A DNA stretch of 64,000 nt from Mesorhizobium sp. YC-39 (GCF_025753795.1 NZ_JAOWPS010000006.1:248001-312000), one strand, 5' to 3'. Positions 38,231-47,597 are shown, counted from the stretch's first letter. Numbers and translations: made by a program. The notes: generated from the letters alone by a model not told the origin.

Positions 38231-40552
38231 TCACGCGGCAGCCTTGACCGCCTGCGTCGACTTCTTGATGGGGATGCGCACCGACACGATCGTGCCGACA
38301 CCCTCGGTGGAGCGGATTTTCAAGGCGCCGCCCTGAAGCTCTGCCAGCGAGCGCGAGATGGCGAGGCCAAGACCGGAGCCGGTATGGCTCTTGGAAAACT
38401 GGTTCTGCACCTGTTCGAACGGCCGCCCGAGTTTGCTCAAAGCCTCTTTCGGGATACCGCAGCCATTGTCTTCGATCGTCATTACCAGCGCTCCCGACAT
38501 ATTGCGGGCTCTCACCGCGATGCGGCCGCCCTGGCCGGTGAACTTCACCGCATTCGAGAGAAGGTTGATGACGATCTGCTTGATCGCCCGGCGATCGGCG
38601 AAGAGCGTCAGCGAATCGGGGATGCGCGTTTCCACAGTGATCGACTTTTCCGCCGCCTGCAGCGAGACGACGCGAACTGTCTCCCGGATCAGCGGGCACA
38701 GATCGATCTCCTCCTGGTCCATCGAGAACTGACCGGCTTCGATCTTCGACATGTCGAGTATGTCGTTGATGACGCCCAGCAAATATTTGCCGCTGCCGTT
38801 GATGTCGGTGGCATATTCCTCGTAGCGCGGCGAACCGAGCGGCCCGAACAGGCCCTGTTCCATCAGCTCGGAAAAGCCGATGATGGCGTTGAGCGGGGTG
38901 CGCAATTCATGCGACATGTTGGCCAGGAACTCGGACTTGGCCCGGTTCGCCGCCTCGGCGCGCTCGGTTTCCTTCATGTATTTGCGATTGAGCTCGACCA
39001 GTTCGCGCGACCGCTCTTCCTCGGCCCTGCGGGCGAGGCTTAGATCGTGGATCGTCGCCATCAGCCGGCGCTCGCTGTCGACCAGCTTCTCCTGGTGCAG
39101 CTTGATCTGGGTGATATCGGAGCCGACCGAGACGATGCCGCCATCCCTGGTCCGCAACTCGTTGACCTGCAGCCAGCGGCCATCGGCGAGTTGCCGCTCG
39201 AAGGTCGCGCCGCCTTGCGCTCCGCTGGTGTTGGCAAGCCGCCGCTCCGAGGCGAAGGCCAGCATGCGATCTTCCAGCACGGCGCGCGAGGCGCCCGGCA
39301 TCACGTCGCGATCCGACAGGCCGTTGTCCTGCTGGTATTTGGAATTGCACATGATCAGGCGCTGTGTCGAATCCCAGAGCACGAAGGATTCGTTGATGTT
39401 CTCGATGGCGGTCCTGAGGCGCAGGTCGGCCGCCTCCGAGCGCAGCGCCAGATGCCGCTGCTCGGTGACGTCGACGGCGATGCCGATCAACTGGATTTCC
39501 GGCGCTTCCGGATCGATGACGTGCGCCCTTGCGCGCATCCACACCCATTGCCCGTCGGCATGGCGCATCCGGAACACTTGGTCGATATGATCGATCTCAC
39601 GCCCGACGATCCGGTTGGCGAGCTCGAACAGATCGCCATCCTCGGGGTGGATGATTTCGTCGACCTCGCCGAACGACAGCATCGTGTCGCAGGGCTCATA
39701 GCCCAGCATGTCGTACATCGAGCGCGACCAGTACATCTTGCCGCGCACCATGTCCCAGTCCCACAGGCCGCAGCGGCCGCGCACCAGGGCCATGTCGATG
39801 CGCTGATGCGCTTCGAGATAGATGCGGTCGGCGGCTTGTGCCCGCGCCGCCTGGCCGAAATAGGCATAGAGGATGATGATCAGCACGCCGGCAGTGAGCA
39901 CGAACAGCGTCACGTTGAGCGAGACGGTCTTGCGCCATGTGTCGAAGACCGCTTGCTGTGGCACCAGCACGGCCGCGGCATTCTTCCTGTTGGTTGCCAG
40001 GCTCACCGCCGCGAACCAGTCCTGTCCGCCGATGCTGACATCCATGACCCCGGCGCGGTCGCCGAACATGAACAGCGGCTGGCCGCCAAGCACCAGGCTG
40101 TCGAGCGAGCGCCCTTGCCAGCCCGTCGACAGCGGCGACACGGCGATGATCTTGAAGGCGCCATCGGTGATCGCAAGCACGTGGCTTCGGCCCATGGCCC
40201 CCTGGCGGCCGGTATTCTCCAGAAGATCCTGGGCAGCTCCGGACGCCGCATTGGGGTCGGCCGAAATCGCGCTGGCCATCTGGCCTGCTGCCAGTGCCAG
40301 CACCGCCCTGGCGTCGCGCTCGACTTCATCGCGCTCGTTCATCAGCGACAGGAAGCGCAGTGCTGCGATGACGATCAGGAAAATGATGATGAGGGCCGGT
40401 ATCGATCGGCGCAGGAATGGCTCGGCCGCCAGCAGCCGCCGGTAGGCGGGTTCGGCGATAAGCCGCGCATTGCCGGCGAGACCGTCGCGTCTCGCCTCAC
40501 GCCGCTCAAAAGCCGTCCCTCCGGGCGCGCCCCACGCGTCCGCCTTGGCCAT
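38231..40552 (-). CDS. pleC: PleC-like PAS sensor histidine kinase
   Basis: A 773-residue kinase with two membrane segments, about 50-70 (SIPALIIIFLIVIAALRFL) and about 212-235 (VTLFVLTAGVLIIILYAYFG), enclosing a periplasmic sensor. Two PAS/PAC regions follow (about 245-380, WDWDMVRGKMYWSRSMYDMLGYE; and about 385-500), then HisKA with NMSHELRTPLNAIIGFSELM and HATPase with NLLSNAVKFTGQGG, EDNGCGIPKE and GSGLGLAISRSL. In Sinorhizobium the kinase in this position (between glnE and pepN) is PleC, the DivK phosphatase/kinase required for polarity. GGAGAG precedes the ATG. Confidence 0.8.
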   Translation of the reverse strand: MAKADAWGAPGGTAFERREARRDGLAGNARLIAEPAYRRLLAAEPFLRRSIPALIIIFLIVIAALRFLSLMNERDEVERDARAVLALAAGQMASAISADPNAASGAAQDLLENTGRQGAMGRSHVLAITDGAFKIIAVSPLSTGWQGRSLDSLVLGGQPLFMFGDRAGVMDVSIGGQDWFAAVSLATNRKNAAAVLVPQQAVFDTWRKTVSLNVTLFVLTAGVLIIILYAYFGQAARAQAADRIYLEAHQRIDMALVRGRCGLWDWDMVRGKMYWSRSMYDMLGYEPCDTMLSFGEVDEIIHPEDGDLFELANRIVGREIDHIDQVFRMRHADGQWVWMRARAHVIDPEAPEIQLIGIAVDVTEQRHLALRSEAADLRLRTAIENINESFVLWDSTQRLIMCNSKYQQDNGLSDRDVMPGASRAVLEDRMLAFASERRLANTSGAQGGATFERQLADGRWLQVNELRTRDGGIVSVGSDITQIKLHQEKLVDSERRLMATIHDLSLARRAEEERSRELVELNRKYMKETERAEAANRAKSEFLANMSHELRTPLNAIIGFSELMEQGLFGPLGSPRYEEYATDINGSGKYLLGVINDILDMSKIEAGQFSMDQEEIDLCPLIRETVRVVSLQAAEKSITVETRIPDSLTLFADRRAIKQIVINLLSNAVKFTGQGGRIAVRARNMSGALVMTIEDNGCGIPKEALSKLGRPFEQVQNQFSKSHTGSGLGLAISRSLAELQGGALKIRSTEGVGTIVSVRIPIKKSTQAVKAAA

Positions 40553-40706
40553 AAATGGCTCTCCCCGAATTTGCCTATGCCGCTTGACGGATCCGGCTAC
40601 GTCGCACTTCCGAATCGTCAGTAAAGAATCAAAGGTGATTCGCCTTGTCCAGAGGCGCGGCGAAAAAAGATTAAAAATCGACTAAAATAATGCCAAAGCC
40701 GCCGAT

Positions 40707-40859
40707 CTCCCTCCCACTTGAGGGAGGGTGGACAGCCGCCGAAGGCGGATGGACGGGTGGGGTCGCTGCGGCAGTGCTCGACGTTTTCTTCTGCCGGCGC
40801 GCTTCAGAGAGGACCCCACCCCCGGCCTGCTGCCGGACCCTCCCCTCAAGGGGGAGGGG
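40707..40859. repeat. Intergenic repeat with CCCTCCC/GGGAGGG ends
   Basis: The space between the pleC-like gene and pepN (about 310 bases) is filled by an element with inverted ends, CTCCCTCCCACTTGAGGGAGGG and, near 40836-40859, ACCCTCCCCTCAAGGGGGAGGG. The middle has internal complementary parts such as GGTGGGGTC and GACCCCACC. I recall similar repeats in many alphaproteobacterial genomes. It could form a long hairpin and end both flanking transcripts. Confidence 0.65.
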
Positions 40860-40864
40860 AACCC

Positions 40865-43510
40865 TCAAGCCAAAGTTCGCTCGACGATATCCCGCAAATC
40901 CGCCGACAGGTTCTCGGCATTGGCGATCGAAAGTAGCGCTTCCCTTGCCTTGGCCTGGCGGCCAGGTTCGAGCGAGCGCCATGATCTGAGCGCTGTCGCC
41001 AGCCTGGCGGCCACCTGCGGGTTACGCTTTTCGACCTGGAGGACGGTCTCGGCGAAAAATCGGTAGCCTTCGCCGTCGGCACGGTGGAAGCCGGTCTGGT
41101 TGGCGCTGGAAAACGTGCCGATGAGCGAGCGCACCCGGTTCGGATTGGCCATCGAGAAGGCCGGGTGGCTGGTCAGCGCCCGCACCGCCTCGATGGTTCG
41201 CGGACCCGGTACGCTGGCCTGGATCTGGAACCATTTGTCCATCACGAGCGGATCGGACCGATACTTCGCTTCGAAGTCGGCCAGCGCCTTGATCGTCTCG
41301 GCCGAGCCGCTGTGGCGGAGCGCAAGCACGGTCAGCGCGGCGGCGCGGTCCGTCATGTTGGTCGCCGACTGGAAATGCAGCGCGGCAAGCGCCGCACCTC
41401 CCGGCAGCAGCGAGAGATAGTCGAGCAGGATGTTGCGCAGCGCCCGCCGCCCGGCGCTCGCCGCGTCCGGGCTGAAGGCATCCTTGTCGGCCAGCCGGTC
41501 GTAAAGGCCGGCAAACATTTCCCGGTTGGCCACGGCGATTGCCATCGCCAGTGCCTGGCGGCCCTCGAAGATGGCGTCGGGGTCGATGTTCTTGCCAAGG
41601 TCGCGAGCGATGTCAGCCTCGCCTGGCAGCGCCAGCGCCAGCGCACGATAGGCCGGCTCCAGCGTCTCGTCGCCGGCGATCTTGCCGGCAAGCCCGGTCA
41701 ATCGCGCGGTGAAAGCCGGCTGCTCGCCGCCAAGGATCTGCCGGAAGGCTGCAATCAGAGCGTCGGTCAAAAGCGTGTTGAACGCCTGCCAACGCGAGAA
41801 TGCGTCGCTGTCATGACCGGCCAGGAAGAATTGGTCTTCGGCCTTCTGTTCGACCGAGAGCGTTACCGGCGCCGAGAAGCCGCGGTTGAGCGATAGCGCC
41901 GGACGCTCGGCAACGCCGGAAAAGCGCACCATGTGCCGGCGCTTGCGGATATGGATGACGCCGTCCTCGACACTGGCGCCTTCGACACCGCGATAGGCAA
42001 CCGGCTTGCCGTCGGTGCCAACGAGACCGAAGGCCAGCGGAATATGCATCAGCCGCTTGCGGCTCTCCGACGGCGTCGGCGGCACCGACTGCTCGATCTC
42101 GAGCGTGAATTCGCCCGATGCCGGATTGTGCGCTGAACTGATGGTCAGGTTCGGCGTGCCCGCCTGATGGTACCAGAGCGAAAACTGCGACAGATCGCGG
42201 CCGGAGACGTCCTCGAACACCTTGATGAAGTCCTCGATCGTCGCCGCCTGGCCGTCGTGGCGCTCGAAATAGAGGTCCATGCCGGCCCGGAACATTTCTG
42301 TGCCGACAATGGTGCGAATCATGCGCACCACTTCGGAACCCTTCTCGTAGACCGTTGCCGTGTAGAAATTGTTGATCTCGCGGTAGCGGCGAGGGCGCAC
42401 CGGATGCGCGAGTGGCCCCTGGTCTTCGGGGAACTGATGCGCGCGCAGCGTGCGCACTTCGGCGATGCGCTTCACCGCCCGCGAGCGCTGGTCGGCGGAG
42501 AATTCATGATCGCGGAAAACCGTCAGCCCTTCCTTCAGGCAGAGCTGGAACCAGTCGCGGCAAGTGATTCTGTTGCCAGTCCAATTGTGGAAATATTCAT
42601 GCGCGATGATCGCTTCGATATTGGCAAAATCGGCGTCCGTCGCGGTCTCCTGGTCAGCCAGCACATATTTGTCGTTGAAGACGTTGAGGCCCTTATTCTC
42701 CATCGCGCCCATGTTGAAATCGGACACGGCGACGATGTTGAAGACGTCGAGGTCGTACTCGCGGCCGAACTCCTCCTCGTCCCATCGCATCGAGCGCTTC
42801 AGGGCGTCCATCGCGTAGCTCGCAAGCTCCTCCTTGCCTGGCTCGACATAGATGCCGAGCTCGACCTTGCGGCCGGACATGGTTGTGAAACTGTCGGCGA
42901 GTTTGCCGAGAGTACCCGCCACCAGCGCGAACAGATAGGACGGCTTGGGGAAGGGATCGTGCCAGACCGCATAGTGCCAGCCTTCGGCGAGATCGCCGCT
43001 GCCGGCCGGATTGCCGTTGGACAGGAGCAGCGGCGCCTCATTGTGCTGTGCCTCGATGCGCACCGTGTAGACCGACAGGATATCGGGACGGTCGAGGAAG
43101 TAGGTGATGCGGCGGAAACCCTCGGCCTCGCATTGCGTGCAATAGACGTTACTGGAGCGATAGAGGCCCATCAGCGCTTCGTTGCGCGCCGGCGCCAGCT
43201 CGGTTTCGATCAGAAGTTGGAAGCGCGGCGTTGCCGGTGGTTTGATGATCGTCAAAAGATCCGGTGTTGCCAGGAAATCCGCCGGCGCGAGGTCGCGGCC
43301 GTCGATGGCGATACGCAGCAGCGTCAGCCCGTCGCCATCCAGCACCAGCGGCGCCGATGCCATTACGCCGTCGCGGCGTTCGACGGTCAGCACGGCGGTG
43401 ACGCGCGTGGCTTCTGGCGAAAGGCGGAAAGTCAGGCTGGTTTCCGGAATGAGATAGTCGTTGGGGCGATAGTCTTCGAGCTTGAAGACCTGGCCGGTAT
43501 CGGTGCGCAT
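40865..43510 (-). CDS. pepN: Aminopeptidase N (M1 family zinc metallopeptidase)
   Basis: An 881-residue cytoplasmic aminopeptidase that removes N-terminal residues from peptides. The substrate-binding motif is GAMENKGLN and the zinc motif HEYFHNWTGNRITCRDWFQLCLKEG (HEXXH followed 18 residues later by Glu). The N-terminal beta domain and the C-terminal helical domain (ERCP-like LLPGGAALAALHFQSATNMTDRAAAL) are both present. ATG 43510 starts MRTDTGQVFKLEDYRPNDYL, which is the typical N-terminus; the longer frame to 43597 is not. No signal peptide. Confidence 0.95.
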   Translation of the reverse strand: MRTDTGQVFKLEDYRPNDYLIPETSLTFRLSPEATRVTAVLTVERRDGVMASAPLVLDGDGLTLLRIAIDGRDLAPADFLATPDLLTIIKPPATPRFQLLIETELAPARNEALMGLYRSSNVYCTQCEAEGFRRITYFLDRPDILSVYTVRIEAQHNEAPLLLSNGNPAGSGDLAEGWHYAVWHDPFPKPSYLFALVAGTLGKLADSFTTMSGRKVELGIYVEPGKEELASYAMDALKRSMRWDEEEFGREYDLDVFNIVAVSDFNMGAMENKGLNVFNDKYVLADQETATDADFANIEAIIAHEYFHNWTGNRITCRDWFQLCLKEGLTVFRDHEFSADQRSRAVKRIAEVRTLRAHQFPEDQGPLAHPVRPRRYREINNFYTATVYEKGSEVVRMIRTIVGTEMFRAGMDLYFERHDGQAATIEDFIKVFEDVSGRDLSQFSLWYHQAGTPNLTISSAHNPASGEFTLEIEQSVPPTPSESRKRLMHIPLAFGLVGTDGKPVAYRGVEGASVEDGVIHIRKRRHMVRFSGVAERPALSLNRGFSAPVTLSVEQKAEDQFFLAGHDSDAFSRWQAFNTLLTDALIAAFRQILGGEQPAFTARLTGLAGKIAGDETLEPAYRALALALPGEADIARDLGKNIDPDAIFEGRQALAMAIAVANREMFAGLYDRLADKDAFSPDAASAGRRALRNILLDYLSLLPGGAALAALHFQSATNMTDRAAALTVLALRHSGSAETIKALADFEAKYRSDPLVMDKWFQIQASVPGPRTIEAVRALTSHPAFSMANPNRVRSLIGTFSSANQTGFHRADGEGYRFFAETVLQVEKRNPQVAARLATALRSWRSLEPGRQAKAREALLSIANAENLSADLRDIVERTLA

Positions 43511-43664
43511 TTCCGGGGTTTCCTGTTCATTCCCGCAGCGGACGGGTCCGCTGGTCCAAGAAATTTGAAGTCGGCGCTCTTTACACGAAACCGTCACTCG
43601 ACAAAACTGAAGCAGTGCCTATTTCGGACACTCGTTTCCCAATCATCACCATCGCGAGGCATTC

Positions 43665-43754
43665 ATGACTGTCGTCACACCGAAGTTCGGCATGGGCGCC
43701 TCTGTGCTGCGTCGCGAGGATGCCGCTTTCATTCAGGAAGCAGAAGCGAAGTGA
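43665..43754 (+). pseudogene. Remnant resembling the N-terminus of a CoxL/xanthine-dehydrogenase large subunit
   Basis: A 29-codon ORF beginning MTVVTPKFGMGASVLRREDAA. In CoxL-type molybdopterin subunits the start typically reads like this (GMGASVLRxED, followed by a longer RxxGxGxYxDD). Here the frame ends after AFIQEAEAK at a TGA that overlaps the GTG start of the EamA gene. It could be a decayed gene fragment or a leader peptide for the permease gene; both readings are inference. Confidence 0.4.
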
Positions 43755-44734
43755 CGTCCAAGCCGGGTGTGGAAGCGGCTACCGCACGACCCGATGATCA
43801 TCCCGGAGGGCACTCCACGCTCACCGGCATCATGCTCAAGATCCTGTCGGTGGCGGTTTTTGTCGGCATGTCCTCCTGCATCAAGGCAGCGGGGGAGCTA
43901 CCGGTCGGGCAGATCGCCTTCTTCCGCTCTTTCTTCGCCATCTTTCCGATCGTCGCCTTCCTCGCCTTCAGGGGCAAACTCGGCACCGCCTTTTCGACAA
44001 AGCGTCCGCTCAACCATATTGCGCGCGGCATTGTCGGCGTCTTTGCCATGGGGCTCGGCTTCTTCGCGCTGACGCGGCTGCCGCTGCCGGAGGCAATCAC
44101 GCTGAACTACGCGCAGCCGCTGCTGGTGGTGGTGTTCAGTTCGATCTTTCTCGGCGAAACCATCCGCGTCTACCGCTGGAGCGCGGTTGCTGTCGGCCTG
44201 ATCGGCGTACTGATCATCTCGTGGCCGGAACTGACGCTGCTGCGTTCCGGCGCCGCACTCGGCGATCAGGAAGTGCTTGGCGTCATCGCCGCCCTTGTCG
44301 CCGCGGCGATTTCGGCCAATGCCATCCTGCTTGTGCGCAACCTCGTCCAGACGGAAAGGACGGCGACCATCGTGCTGTGGTTCTCGGCGACGGCAAGCGT
44401 CTTGGCGCTGACGACGCTGCCCTTTGGCTGGCATGCGCTGACGCCGGCGCAGGCCGGTCTGTTGGTTGCATCGGGCTTTTGCGGTGGGCTGGCACAGATA
44501 CTGATGACGGCGGCCTACCGCCATGCCGAGGCTTCGGTCGTGGCGCCCTTCGAATACACATCGATGATCCTGGGTGTCATCGTCGGCTATCTGGTCTTCG
44601 GTGACGTTCCCACCGTTCATATGCTCGTCGGCGGCGTGATCGTCGTCGCGGCCGGTATCTTCATCATCTGGCGCGAGCGCCAGCTCGGGCTGGAGCGTAC
44701 CCGCACCCGCAAGGCCGCTCCACCTCCAGGGTGA
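43751..44734 (+). CDS. EamA/DMT family permease
   Basis: A 327-residue inner-membrane transporter of the drug/metabolite superfamily. Ten hydrophobic segments in two EamA repeats are visible, e.g. LTGIMLKILSVAVFVGMSSCIKAAGELPVGQIAFFRS and later VAAAISANAILLVRNLVQTER, with FEYTSMILGVIVGYLVFGDVP closing the second repeat. The solute is unknown; family members export amino acids, nucleotide-related or other small molecules. GTG 43751 is taken as start (AGGAAG upstream), overlapping the TGA of the 29-codon remnant; the open frame continues upstream because the opposite strand of pepN is stop-poor. Its stop is adjacent to the stop of the convergent XRE gene. Confidence 0.85.
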   Translation: MTSKPGVEAATARPDDHPGGHSTLTGIMLKILSVAVFVGMSSCIKAAGELPVGQIAFFRSFFAIFPIVAFLAFRGKLGTAFSTKRPLNHIARGIVGVFAMGLGFFALTRLPLPEAITLNYAQPLLVVVFSSIFLGETIRVYRWSAVAVGLIGVLIISWPELTLLRSGAALGDQEVLGVIAALVAAAISANAILLVRNLVQTERTATIVLWFSATASVLALTTLPFGWHALTPAQAGLLVASGFCGGLAQILMTAAYRHAEASVVAPFEYTSMILGVIVGYLVFGDVPTVHMLVGGVIVVAAGIFIIWRERQLGLERTRTRKAAPPPG

Positions 44735-45547
44735 TCAGGACGACTGCGCCCGCTCCTTCGCCAACCGCACCAGCACCGAACGTGTCTGCTCGTCGGCGGG
44801 GAAAAAAGATTCGATCGCCAGTTCCGACAGCGTCACGTCGAGTGGCGTGCCGAAGACGGTGATGGTGCTGATGAACGACAGCACGGCGTCGCCATGGGCG
44901 AGACGAAGCGGATGCACGATTGCGTTCGGCTCGACCGGCGCTGGTTTGGTGCTTTTCAGGCCGGAGGGATAGGCGCGAAGCTCCCGCTCCAGCTCCACCA
45001 GCACCTGGTCGCCGCTGGCGTCGTTCTGGTGTTTCAAACGGTCGAGCAGATGCGCCCGCCATTCCGCGAGATTGATGATGCGCGGCGCGACGCCGCCTGG
45101 ATGCAGGCTGAGCCGCAAAACATTGACCGGCGGCGTCAACAAGGACGATTCGGAAACGTCGGCAAGGAACGGTTCGATGGCGGCATTCGCCGCAACCAGA
45201 TTCCAGTGCCGGTCGACGGCAAGTGCCGGGAAGGGCTCGTGCCCCTTGAGCACGACCTCGACGGCCGCCATTGCCGGCGCCAGCGTGGCGTCGGTCAGCG
45301 GCCGCTCGCTGAAGCTTGGGGCAAAGCCCGCAGCCAGTAGCAGCTGGTTGCGCTGCCTGAGCGGGATAGACAGTTGTTCGGCCAGATGCAGCACCATGTC
45401 GCGCGACGGTGCCGCACGGCCGCTTTCAACGAAGCTCAGATGTCGCTGCGAAATCTCGGCTTCCATGGCGAGGTCGAGCTGGCTCATGCGCCGGCGCGTG
45501 CGCCATTCTCGGATGAGGCTGCCAGCGGAAATTTGCGATGTTGTCAT
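44735..45547 (-). CDS. XRE-family regulator with MmyB-like ligand domain
   Basis: A 270-residue regulator. The HTH region (about 8-65) reads LIREWRTRRRMSQLDLAMEAEISQRHLSFVESGRAAPS. From about 95 onward the MmyB-like sensor domain reads LAVDRHWNLVAANAAIEPFLADV, then HPGGVAPRIINLAEWRAHLL and TITVFGTPLDVTLSELAIESFFPAD, a PAS-like fold seen in antibiotic-cluster regulators. The stop codon is directly adjacent to that of the EamA gene (TGATCA), so the two genes are strictly convergent. Regulated genes are not known. Confidence 0.88.
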   Translation of the reverse strand: MTTSQISAGSLIREWRTRRRMSQLDLAMEAEISQRHLSFVESGRAAPSRDMVLHLAEQLSIPLRQRNQLLLAAGFAPSFSERPLTDATLAPAMAAVEVVLKGHEPFPALAVDRHWNLVAANAAIEPFLADVSESSLLTPPVNVLRLSLHPGGVAPRIINLAEWRAHLLDRLKHQNDASGDQVLVELERELRAYPSGLKSTKPAPVEPNAIVHPLRLAHGDAVLSFISTITVFGTPLDVTLSELAIESFFPADEQTRSVLVRLAKERAQSS

Positions 45548-45654
45548 GATCGGATGAGTAGGGCGGTGGGGGTTGTTATTTCAATTACCTGGGAGGTCAT
45601 AGCGCCAGCCTTACCTTCTCCCACAGGGAGAAAAGGAAGAGGCGCGCCAAGCCC

Positions 45655-46536
45655 TCACCCCAGCGCCCGCAATTTCGCCTTCACCTCAAGGAAATCCCTC
45701 CACGCCAGCTTCTTGTGCGCCGGAGTTCTCAGGAGATAGGCCGGATGCAGGGTCGGCATGGCGGGGATTGCGACCCCCGAAGCCGTCGTGTGGACGCGCC
45801 AGTTGCCGCGCAGCCGCAATATGCCTTCGGTCGTGTTGAGCAAGGTTTTCGCCGAGGGGCCGCCGAGATTGACCAGGACCTTCGGATTGACCAGCTCGAT
45901 CTGCCTCTCGATGAACGGCCGGCAGATCTCGGTCTCGTGCGGTGTCGGCGTGCGGTTGCCTGGCGGCCGCCAAGGGATGACATTGGCGATATAGACGGAG
46001 GTCCGGTCGAGGCCGATCGCCGCCAGCATCCGGTCGAGCAGCCTGCCGGAGCGGCCGACGAACGGCAGCCCTTCTATGTCCTCGTCGCGGCCGGGCGCTT
46101 CGCCCACCAGCATCACCGCTGCATTCGGGTTGCCGTCGGCGAACACCAGGTTCTTGGCGGTGAATTTGAGGTTGCAACCGTCGAATGCCGCCATGTGCTG
46201 GCGAAGCTCGTCGAGGTTTGCAGCAGTCGCCGCCAGTTGCCGTGCAAGTGCGGCTTGCGCCTCGTCGGGCACCGTCGCGGAGGCGGAAGGCGCGCGCGCT
46301 GGTGGCGCGTCCGGCAACCGGCTCATGTCGGGGCGCGGCGGTTGGGCAGGAGACCTTGGCGCCGGGGTTTCGCCGACAGGCGCCGCCGTCTCCGGCACAC
46401 GCTCTGGCGGCTTCGGCGCCATCTCGGCAAACCGGTTTACCGGCGCCTCTTCGAGCGCTTCGTCGACGCCGGCGCTGGCGTAGAAAGCCAGCAGGTCGGC
46501 GATGTCAGGTCGGTTGTTGCGGGAGGCGGCAGTCAT
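45655..46536 (-). CDS. Family 4-type uracil-DNA glycosylase
   Basis: A 293-residue protein. A long disordered Pro/Ala-rich N-terminus (about 1-100) precedes the UDG domain: LKFTAKNLVFADGNPNA, motif A GEAPGRDEDIEGLPFVGRSGRLLDRML and motif B HPAYLL. These match family 4 uracil-DNA glycosylases, which remove uracil from DNA at the start of base excision repair. Classical members bind a [4Fe-4S] cluster through four cysteines; only two are visible (FDGCNLK and ETEICRPF), so the cluster may be absent or arranged differently. Monocistronic. Confidence 0.85.
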   Translation of the reverse strand: MTAASRNNRPDIADLLAFYASAGVDEALEEAPVNRFAEMAPKPPERVPETAAPVGETPAPRSPAQPPRPDMSRLPDAPPARAPSASATVPDEAQAALARQLAATAANLDELRQHMAAFDGCNLKFTAKNLVFADGNPNAAVMLVGEAPGRDEDIEGLPFVGRSGRLLDRMLAAIGLDRTSVYIANVIPWRPPGNRTPTPHETEICRPFIERQIELVNPKVLVNLGGPSAKTLLNTTEGILRLRGNWRVHTTASGVAIPAMPTLHPAYLLRTPAHKKLAWRDFLEVKAKLRALG

Positions 46537-46600
46537 GGCGTCACATTCGGCTGCCGGGCGACAATTTGCAAGTTGGAGCAATGCCATCCTGTCTCGAACC

Positions 46601-46742
46601 AAGGTGTGTTGAGATTGAGGTTAGGCCGAGCCGAAAATGGGGGTTTCCGAGAACGGAGCGGAGCGTACTTAAGTACGTGAACACCGGAAGCGCAGGAAAC
46701 TGCCATTTGCAGGCCGGCATCACCTCAATATCAACGCACCTT
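46601..46742. repeat. 142-bp MITE-like inverted repeat element
   Basis: The ends are imperfect inverted repeats of 21 bases: AAGGTGTGTTGAGATTGAGG at the left and, reversed, AAGGTGCGTTGATATTGAGG at the right. The interior is an almost complete long palindrome centred on GTACTTAAGTAC (46665-46676), with matching GGTTTCC/GGAAAC blocks. It sits between the UDG gene and the gene at 46741 and its right edge reaches that gene's stop codon. Confidence 0.65.
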
Positions 46743-47385
46743 AGCCCGTCGGTATGCGCGGATCCTGTACCAGATGGAACGTCCAGCGCGGCGTGTAGTC
46801 GGTGATCAGGAATTCGAAGCGACCTGTCTTCAGCGGGTCGATTTTGCCGTTCTTGAACAGCAGCCTGTCATAAGGTTCGAAATCACGGTCGAAATCGGCG
46901 AAGCTGCTCGACACAATGTTGTCAGGCGTCTTGTTGCGCTGGTCGAACGACAGGCCGTCGCCGAACACGCTCGGCTGGTCGAGGATCTCCTGCAGCTCGA
47001 ACTGGAATTCGACCCAAGCCTGGCCGCTGTTGTTGAGCACGTCTATGCGCATATACATCAGGCCATTGGCGAATTCGCCCGCGGTGCCGAATGGCTGGAT
47101 CGGCTTCGTCGTGCGGATGGTCAGCGTCACCGGCGTCGCCGAATTCAGCTCCTCGGTGATGACAAGCGGGTCGTCCTTGGTTCCGATGCCGGATGTCCCG
47201 GTGATGCGGAAGCCGCCCAGTTCATCGGAAAAGGAATAGGCGCCGGCCGCCCAGACCTTTTGCTCGTCGGCATGCGCGTTGACCGGCGCCAACGGCGAAA
47301 GGGCCAAAAGGAGCGCCCGGCAAATCCGGCCGGGCGAGGAAAAGAAGCGCGTCGATGAAAAGCCTGAAGGCTCAGGAATGCGCAT
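46741..47385 (-). CDS. Exported hypothetical protein
   Basis: A 214-residue protein with a signal peptide (about 1-40, ending PLAPVNAHA). The mature part is beta-rich (YSFSDELGGFRITGTSG, DPLVITEELNSATPVTLTIRTT, EFQFELQEILDQPSVFGDGLSFDQ) and ends TPRWTFHLVQDPRIPTG. I do not recognise the family. Its stop codon is at the border of the MITE-like element, so the element may supply the terminal codon. ATG 47385 is chosen for the signal peptide; the frame is open to 47511. Confidence 0.65.
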   Translation of the reverse strand: MRIPEPSGFSSTRFFSSPGRICRALLLALSPLAPVNAHADEQKVWAAGAYSFSDELGGFRITGTSGIGTKDDPLVITEELNSATPVTLTIRTTKPIQPFGTAGEFANGLMYMRIDVLNNSGQAWVEFQFELQEILDQPSVFGDGLSFDQRNKTPDNIVSSSFADFDRDFEPYDRLLFKNGKIDPLKTGRFEFLITDYTPRWTFHLVQDPRIPTG

Positions 47386-47597
47386 GGCGCGAAGTATGGC
47401 CGATAAACAAGCCGTCGAACAATTAAAAAACGCCAGCGCGGTGCTCTGGGGCAACGGATACATTATGGATTGATGTTTGCGCCGCCGTAAAATAGGTGCA
47501 GCGGCGGGCAAATCGCCATTGTCACGTCAGCGCCGGTTTCGCGTCGCGAATTGATGCGCTATGCAGCGCAGGAGCCAGCAAGATGCGCAAATGCGCT

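Noticed and set aside
39047..40624. 525-codon plus-strand open frame
   Set aside because: Antisense to the PleC-like kinase; no domain and His/Gln-rich shadow composition.
42167..43750. Long plus-strand open frame running into the EamA gene
   Set aside because: It lies opposite pepN and has the composition of a reverse-strand shadow. The EamA gene begins at GTG 43751, where membrane-protein sequence starts.
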